The notes under the pieces were generated by a model that searched no databases, was not told the origin of the DNA, and saw only the letters and a program-made list of their open reading frames with translations. DNA of 64,000 nt from Symbiodinium natans (lineage: Eukaryota; Sar; Dinophyceae; Suessiales; Symbiodiniaceae). Both the position numbers and the translations under genes were made by a program. Of this stretch, positions 63,949 through 64,000 are shown piece after piece (positions within the stretch are counted from its first letter, which is position 1; each line of letters begins with the position of its first letter). Location: contig CAJNDS010002746.1 of the NCBI GenBank assembly GCA_905221605.1, forward strand, positions 102,889-166,888, given 5' to 3'.

Positions 63949-64000
63949 CTGCGAACACCTCCCAAGGCCCGTTACGTGGTGCAGGGCCCTCGAAACTTTG

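Noticed and set aside
1-64000. Dinoflagellate spliced-leader sequence or relics
   Set aside because: I looked for CCATTTTGGCTCAAG-like sequence on both strands and noticed none; a by-eye scan could miss diverged copies.

Overview
The window looks like nuclear DNA of a dinoflagellate or a close relative. Three things point that way. (1) The whole 64 kb is threaded with TTTAGGG/CCCTAAA telomere-type repeats. (2) Every gene piece I trust lies on the minus strand, as expected of a unidirectional gene cluster. (3) The inferred introns often start with GC or GA after AG, as well as GT, and end in AG. One locus also carries motifs that I associate, from memory, with an expanded family of predicted proteins in Symbiodinium-type genomes (SHWWGTPF, YWICTFSNNQ, SSFYLALHS, GTAMIMDE, RSWCLFELLQT). 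No full-length open reading frame exists. The longest open frames are telomere-repeat or simple-sequence translations. || Working model: unique islands of about 30-200 bp between telomere tracts are exons, and the tracts together with small hairpin elements fill the introns. The model rests on the conserved-domain locus at the left end, whose pieces fall in domain order on one strand. It also rests on many other islands where an open frame is bounded by an AG acceptor and a GT/GC/GA donor with whole-codon arithmetic. I could not check any of this against RNA or databases. Single islands of 15-45 codons are weak evidence, and frame and strand can be ambiguous. || Layout, read along the minus strand from right to left. 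56-64 kb: scattered exons and, at 63.07-63.76 kb, a 131-bp identical direct-repeat pair flanking a small LTR-retrotransposon-like element inside a telomere tract. 45-56 kb: well-bounded exons, including acidic and beta-rich segments, plus a 54.6-55.1 kb copy of a dispersed repeat. 36-45 kb: one of the densest runs of exon candidates, including a CxxC segment and a kinase-tail-like exon. 35.9-36.6 kb: a palindromic satellite. 26-29 kb: minisatellites. 18.1-21.9 kb: a gene whose last two exons and stop codon are clear. 7.2-10.9 kb: exons of a probable multipass membrane protein. Left end to about 4.8 kb: the conserved-domain gene, leaving the window at its 3' side. || Non-coding content includes over a dozen families of short terminal-inverted-repeat (MITE-like) elements, tandem arrays, CA/AT microsatellites and paired C-run/A-run tracts. 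Stretches over 300 bp not listed below consist of telomere-like repeats, degenerate variants, or islands where I could not choose a frame. I saw no convincing tRNA, rRNA, CRISPR array, promoter or terminator.
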